In this document: positions 5,582 to 9,033 of the stretch, piece after piece
Position numbering within the stretch: the stretch's first letter is position 1
Layout: each line of letters opens with the position of its first letter
Assembly (NCBI GenBank): GCA_036568605.1
Contig: DATCSE010000287.1
Location: 1 to 9,033, forward strand
DNA length: 9,033 nucleotides
Direction: 5' to 3'
Source: DATCSE01 sp036568605
GTDB taxonomy: Bacteria > Pseudomonadota > Gammaproteobacteria > Burkholderiales > Burkholderiaceae_C
The notes under the pieces: model-generated
Databases searched by the model: none
What the model saw: the letters and a program-made list of their open reading frames with translations, nothing else
What the model was told of the DNA's origin: nothing
Program-made: the position numbers and the translations under genes

Positions 5582-8500
5582 GTGACCGACCTCTCAGCCG
5601 AATACAAGGCGCTGGCCGAGTACCGCCCGACCAACAAGGTCCGTTTCGTGACGGCGGCCTCGCTGTTCGACGGCCACGACGCGGCCATCAACATCATGCG
5701 GCGCATCCTGCAGGGCATGGGCGCCGAGGTCATCCACCTGGGGCACAACCGCTCGGTCGACGAAGTCGTCACCGCCGCGCTGCAGGAGGATGCGCAGGGC
5801 ATCGCGATCAGCAGCTACCAGGGCGGTCACGTCGAGTACTTCAAGTACATGGTGGATCTGCTCAAGGCGCGCGGCGGCGAGCACATCCAGGTGTTCGGCG
5901 GCGGCGGCGGCGTGATCGTCGCGTCCGAGATCGCCGAGCTGCAAGGCTATGGCGTCGCGCGCATCTACAGCCCCGAGGACGGCCAGCGCATGGGCCTGGC
6001 CGGGATGATCGGCGAGATGCTGATGCGCTGCGATGCCGACCTGTCGGGCTACGCACCGAAGACACTCGAAGCGATTCGCGGGAGCACCGAGCAGCATTGG
6101 CGCGCGCTGGCGCAGCTGATCACCGCGCTGGAGAACGGCAAGGCCCCCGACGCGCTGAAGAGTGCGCTGCACGCGGCTGCGCAGGATGCCCGCATCCCGG
6201 TGGTCGGCATCACCGGCACCGGCGGTGCGGGCAAGAGTTCGCTGACGGACGAGCTGATTCGCCGGCTGCGGCTGGACCAGGGCGACCGCTTGCACATCGC
6301 GGTGATCTCCATCGACCCGTCGCGGCGCAAGAGCGGCGGCGCGCTGCTGGGCGACCGGATCCGGATGAACGCGATCTCGCCGTGGAGCGCCGGGCCGCGC
6401 GTCTACATGCGCAGCCTCGCGACCCGCGAGGCCGGCAGCGAGATCAGCGCCGCGCTGCCCGACGTGCTGGCCGCCTGCAAGGCGGCCGGCTTCGACCTCA
6501 TCATCGTCGAGACCTCCGGCATCGGCCAGGGCGATGCGGCGATCGTGCCGCTGGTCGATGTGCCGATGTACGTGATGACGCCCGAATACGGCGCGGCGAG
6601 CCAGCTCGAGAAGATCGACATGCTGGACTTCGCCGAGTTCGTCGCGATCAACAAGTTCGACCGCAAGGGCGCGGCCGACGCGCTGCGCGACGTCGCCAAG
6701 CAGGTGCAGCGCAACCGCTCGGCGTTCCAGAGCGCGCCCGAGCAGATGCCGGTGTTCGGCACGATGGCCAGCCGCTTCAACGACGACGGCGTGACCGCGC
6801 TGTACCAGGCGCTCGCGCCGCGCCTGGCGTCGCTGGGCTTGACGCTCGCCGACGGCACGCTGCCGCAGGTCTCGACCCGCCACAGCACGAACCAGGTCGC
6901 GATCGTGCCGGGCGCGCGGGTGCGCTATCTGGCCGACATCGCCGACACCGTGCGCCGCTACAAGGCCCACGCCCGGGCCCAGGCGGCACTCGCCCGCGAG
7001 ATCCAGCAGCTGCGCGCCGCTGCCGCGATGCTCGCGGTCGACAAGCCCGACAAGGCGCGCGCCTCCGAAGCGGCGCTGGACCTCGCGGTCAAGCGCGAAG
7101 CCCGGCTGGACCCGGCCGCGCAGCAGCTGCTCGCGATGTGGCCGCAGATGCAAGCGGCCTATGCCGGCGACGAGTACGTCGTGAAGATTCGCGACAAGGA
7201 GATCCGCACCGCGTTGATCCACACGACCTTGTCGGGCAGCAAGATCCGCAAGGTCGCGCTGCCGCAATACGAGGACCACGGCGAGATCCTGAAGTGGCTG
7301 ATGCTGGACAACGTGCCGGGCAGCTTCCCGTACACCGCGGGCACGTTCGCGTTCAAGCGCGAGGGCGAGGACCCGACCCGCATGTTCGCCGGCGAGGGCG
7401 ATGCGTTCCGGACGAACCGGCGCTTCAAGCTGCTCTCCGAAGGGATGCCGGCCAAGCGGCTGTCCACCGCGTTCGATTCGGTCACCTTGTACGGCAACGA
7501 CCCCGACCTGCGCCCCGACATCTACGGCAAGGTCGGCAACTCGGGCGTGAGCATCGCGACGCTAGAGGACATGAAGGTGCTGTATTCGGGGTTCGACCTG
7601 ACGAACCCGGCGACCTCGGTCAGCATGACGATCAACGGCCCCGCGCCGACCATCCTCGCGATGTTCATGAACACCGCGATCGACCAGAACCTCGACAAGT
7701 TCCGCAGCGACAACGGCCGCGAGCCGACCGCCGACGAAGCGCAGAAGATCCGCAGCTGGGTGCTGGAGAACGTGCGCGGCACGGTACAGGCCGATATCCT
7801 GAAGGAGGACCAGGGCCAGAACACCTGCATCTTCTCGACCGAATTCAGCCTGAAGGTGATGGGCGACATCGCCGAGTATTTCGTGCACCACCGGGTGCGC
7901 AACTTCTACTCGGTGTCGATCTCGGGGTACCACATCGCCGAGGCCGGCGCGAACCCGATCAGCCAGCTCGCGTTCACGCTGTCCAACGGCTTCACGTTCG
8001 TCGAGGCGTACCTGGCGCGCGGCATGCACATCGACGACTTCGCACCCAACCTCTCGTTCTTCTTCTCCAACGGGATGGACCCCGAGTACACCGTGCTCGG
8101 GCGGGTCGCGCGGCGGATCTGGGCGGTCGCGATGCGCGATCGCTACGGCGCCAACGAGCGCAGCCAGAAGCTGAAGTACCACGTGCAGACCTCCGGGCGC
8201 AGCCTGCACGCGCAGGAGATCCAGTTCAACGACATCCGCACGACCTTGCAGGCGCTGATCGCGATCTACGACAACTGCAACTCGCTGCACACGAACGCCT
8301 TCGACGAGGCGATCACGACGCCCACCGAAGACTCGGTGCGCCGGGCGATGGCGATCCAGCTGATCATCAACCGCGAGTGGGGCCTGGCGAAGAACGAGAA
8401 CCCGAACCAGGGCGCGTTCATCATCGACGAGCTGACCGAACTGGTCGAAGAGGCGGTGCTCGCGGAGTTCGAGAAGATTGCCGAGCGCGGCGGGGTGCTG

Positions 8501-8875
8501 GGCGCGATGGAGAGCGGCTACCAGCGCGGCAAGATCCAGGAGGAAAGCCTGCACTACGAAATGCTCAAGCACACCGGCGAGTACCCGATCGTCGGCGTGA
8601 ACACGTTCCGCAACCCGCACGGCGACCCGGTGCCGGACCACATCGAGCTGGCGCGTTCGACCGAGGACGAGAAGCAGAGTCAGCTCAAGCGGCTGGCCGA
8701 GTTCCACCAGCGCCATGCGGATGAATCGCCCGCGATGCTGAAGAAGCTGCAGCAGGCGGTGATCGACAACCGCAACGTGTTCGAGGTGTTGATGCAGGCG
8801 GTACGCTGCTGCTCGCTCGGACAGATCACCCACGCCCTCTTCGAGGTCGGCGGGCAGTATCGACGCAGCATGTAG
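5582..8875 (+). CDS. icmF: Fused isobutyryl-CoA mutase (B12 domain, G-protein chaperone, mutase barrel)
   Basis: A 1097-residue adenosylcobalamin enzyme interconverting isobutyryl-CoA and n-butyryl-CoA; known IcmF proteins also act weakly on isovaleryl-/pivalyl-CoA. Residues 20-150 are the cobalamin domain: DGH at 30-32 with H32 as lower axial ligand, SSYQGG at 77-82, GGGGG at 106-110. Residues 205-420 are the MeaB-like GTPase chaperone: P-loop GTGGAGKSS 212-220, SIDPSRRKSGG 243-253, IIVETSGIGQGD 307-318, NKFD 357-360. After a helical linker, residues 540-1097 form the mutase barrel, with SGYHIAEAG at 781-789 (Y783, H784). F602 and Q746 align with Tyr89 and Arg207 of methylmalonyl-CoA mutase, so the enzyme should prefer isobutyryl-CoA to methylmalonyl-CoA. 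Length is normal and the frame intact. GTG start has a good ribosome binding site. It sits between ppk2 and a histidine phosphatase gene, likely one operon. Confidence 0.96.
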   Translation: MTDLSAEYKALAEYRPTNKVRFVTAASLFDGHDAAINIMRRILQGMGAEVIHLGHNRSVDEVVTAALQEDAQGIAISSYQGGHVEYFKYMVDLLKARGGEHIQVFGGGGGVIVASEIAELQGYGVARIYSPEDGQRMGLAGMIGEMLMRCDADLSGYAPKTLEAIRGSTEQHWRALAQLITALENGKAPDALKSALHAAAQDARIPVVGITGTGGAGKSSLTDELIRRLRLDQGDRLHIAVISIDPSRRKSGGALLGDRIRMNAISPWSAGPRVYMRSLATREAGSEISAALPDVLAACKAAGFDLIIVETSGIGQGDAAIVPLVDVPMYVMTPEYGAASQLEKIDMLDFAEFVAINKFDRKGAADALRDVAKQVQRNRSAFQSAPEQMPVFGTMASRFNDDGVTALYQALAPRLASLGLTLADGTLPQVSTRHSTNQVAIVPGARVRYLADIADTVRRYKAHARAQAALAREIQQLRAAAAMLAVDKPDKARASEAALDLAVKREARLDPAAQQLLAMWPQMQAAYAGDEYVVKIRDKEIRTALIHTTLSGSKIRKVALPQYEDHGEILKWLMLDNVPGSFPYTAGTFAFKREGEDPTRMFAGEGDAFRTNRRFKLLSEGMPAKRLSTAFDSVTLYGNDPDLRPDIYGKVGNSGVSIATLEDMKVLYSGFDLTNPATSVSMTINGPAPTILAMFMNTAIDQNLDKFRSDNGREPTADEAQKIRSWVLENVRGTVQADILKEDQGQNTCIFSTEFSLKVMGDIAEYFVHHRVRNFYSVSISGYHIAEAGANPISQLAFTLSNGFTFVEAYLARGMHIDDFAPNLSFFFSNGMDPEYTVLGRVARRIWAVAMRDRYGANERSQKLKYHVQTSGRSLHAQEIQFNDIRTTLQALIAIYDNCNSLHTNAFDEAITTPTEDSVRRAMAIQLIINREWGLAKNENPNQGAFIIDELTELVEEAVLAEFEKIAERGGVLGAMESGYQRGKIQEESLHYEMLKHTGEYPIVGVNTFRNPHGDPVPDHIELARSTEDEKQSQLKRLAEFHQRHADESPAMLKKLQQAVIDNRNVFEVLMQAVRCCSLGQITHALFEVGGQYRRSM

Positions 8876-8895
8876 TCCACGAAAGGAACGACACG

Positions 8896-9033
8896 ATGTC
8901 GCTGCTGCTGGTGCGCCATGGCGAAACCGCGTTGAACGCGACCCGTGTGCTGCAGCCGGCCGACACGCCGCTGAGCGCACGCGGCATCGCGCAGGCCGAG
9001 GCGATCGCGCGCCGGCTCGTCGCGGGACTGAAC
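8896..9033 (+). CDS. Histidine phosphatase family protein, N-terminal fragment
   Basis: The first 46 codons are present and the gene runs off the right edge. The start MSLLLVRHGETALN contains the catalytic RHGET motif (residues 7-11, with R7 and phospho-accepting H8) and N14, followed by DTPLSARGIAQAEAIARRL, the usual second stretch of the phosphoglycerate mutase-like superfamily. AAGGA at 8883-8887, 8 nt upstream, supports this ATG. It starts 20 bp after the icmF stop and is probably co-transcribed. Candidates include an alpha-ribazole-phosphatase-like (CobC) enzyme, which would fit a B12-using neighbour, a SixA- or Gpm-like phosphatase, or a general phosphatase; the visible part cannot separate them. 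Confidence 0.88.
   Translation, partial: MSLLLVRHGETALNATRVLQPADTPLSARGIAQAEAIARRLVAGLN

Noticed and set aside
5594..7279. Long minus-strand open frame opposite icmF
   Set aside because: Low-complexity R/L/A/V/D composition, no recognisable domain; it is the antisense shadow of a strongly conserved gene. The same holds for the minus frame at 7562-8980.
6097..8724. Second plus-strand frame inside icmF
   Set aside because: Arg/Ala/Gly-rich frame shadow; the icmF frame is intact with all motifs, so no frameshift or overlapping gene is needed.

Overview
This 9 kb window is very GC-rich, with dense, short-spaced genes, frequent GTG starts and GC-driven open shadow frames on both strands. The gene content (fused B12-dependent isobutyryl-CoA mutase, a CoaX pantothenate kinase with the 'GTAVT' loop but no preceding Asp, a PPK2) fits a betaproteobacterium of the order Burkholderiales; the genus cannot be told from the sequence alone.

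Left block, minus strand (1-2894). Read right to left it holds: a 449-residue protein with six CxxC pairs (three zinc-ribbon-like modules, resembling the TackOD1 metal-binding family) and a degenerate GGDEF-like C-terminal domain; a 94-bp REPIN-like inverted pair of palindromes; a membrane-embedded family 2 glycosyltransferase with the complete D, DxD, ED and QxxRW set expected of a processive polysaccharide synthase; and the first 34 codons of an exported protein whose start overlaps the transferase stop. This looks like a small envelope or exopolysaccharide operon with a possible nucleotide-sensing, zinc-binding regulator. It is the least described part of the window.

Middle block, minus strand (2985-4500). 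A conserved-hypothetical protein with a strong ribosome binding site lies 15 bp upstream of coaX (type III pantothenate kinase, first step of CoA synthesis). A hairpin just after coaX is a possible terminator separating it from the left block.

Divergent control region (4489-4706). It contains a perfect 22-bp palindrome centred at 4662/4663, a likely operator, and a second perfect 14-bp GC palindrome immediately beside it.

Right block, plus strand (4707-9033). A PPK2-family polyphosphate kinase, then icmF (fused isobutyryl-CoA mutase: B12 domain, G-protein chaperone domain, mutase barrel), then the start of a histidine-phosphatase-family gene run off the window. Gaps of 29 and 20 bp suggest one operon. 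It links branched-chain acyl-CoA rearrangement to a polyphosphate-dependent nucleotide kinase, and the palindrome upstream is the best candidate for its regulator site.
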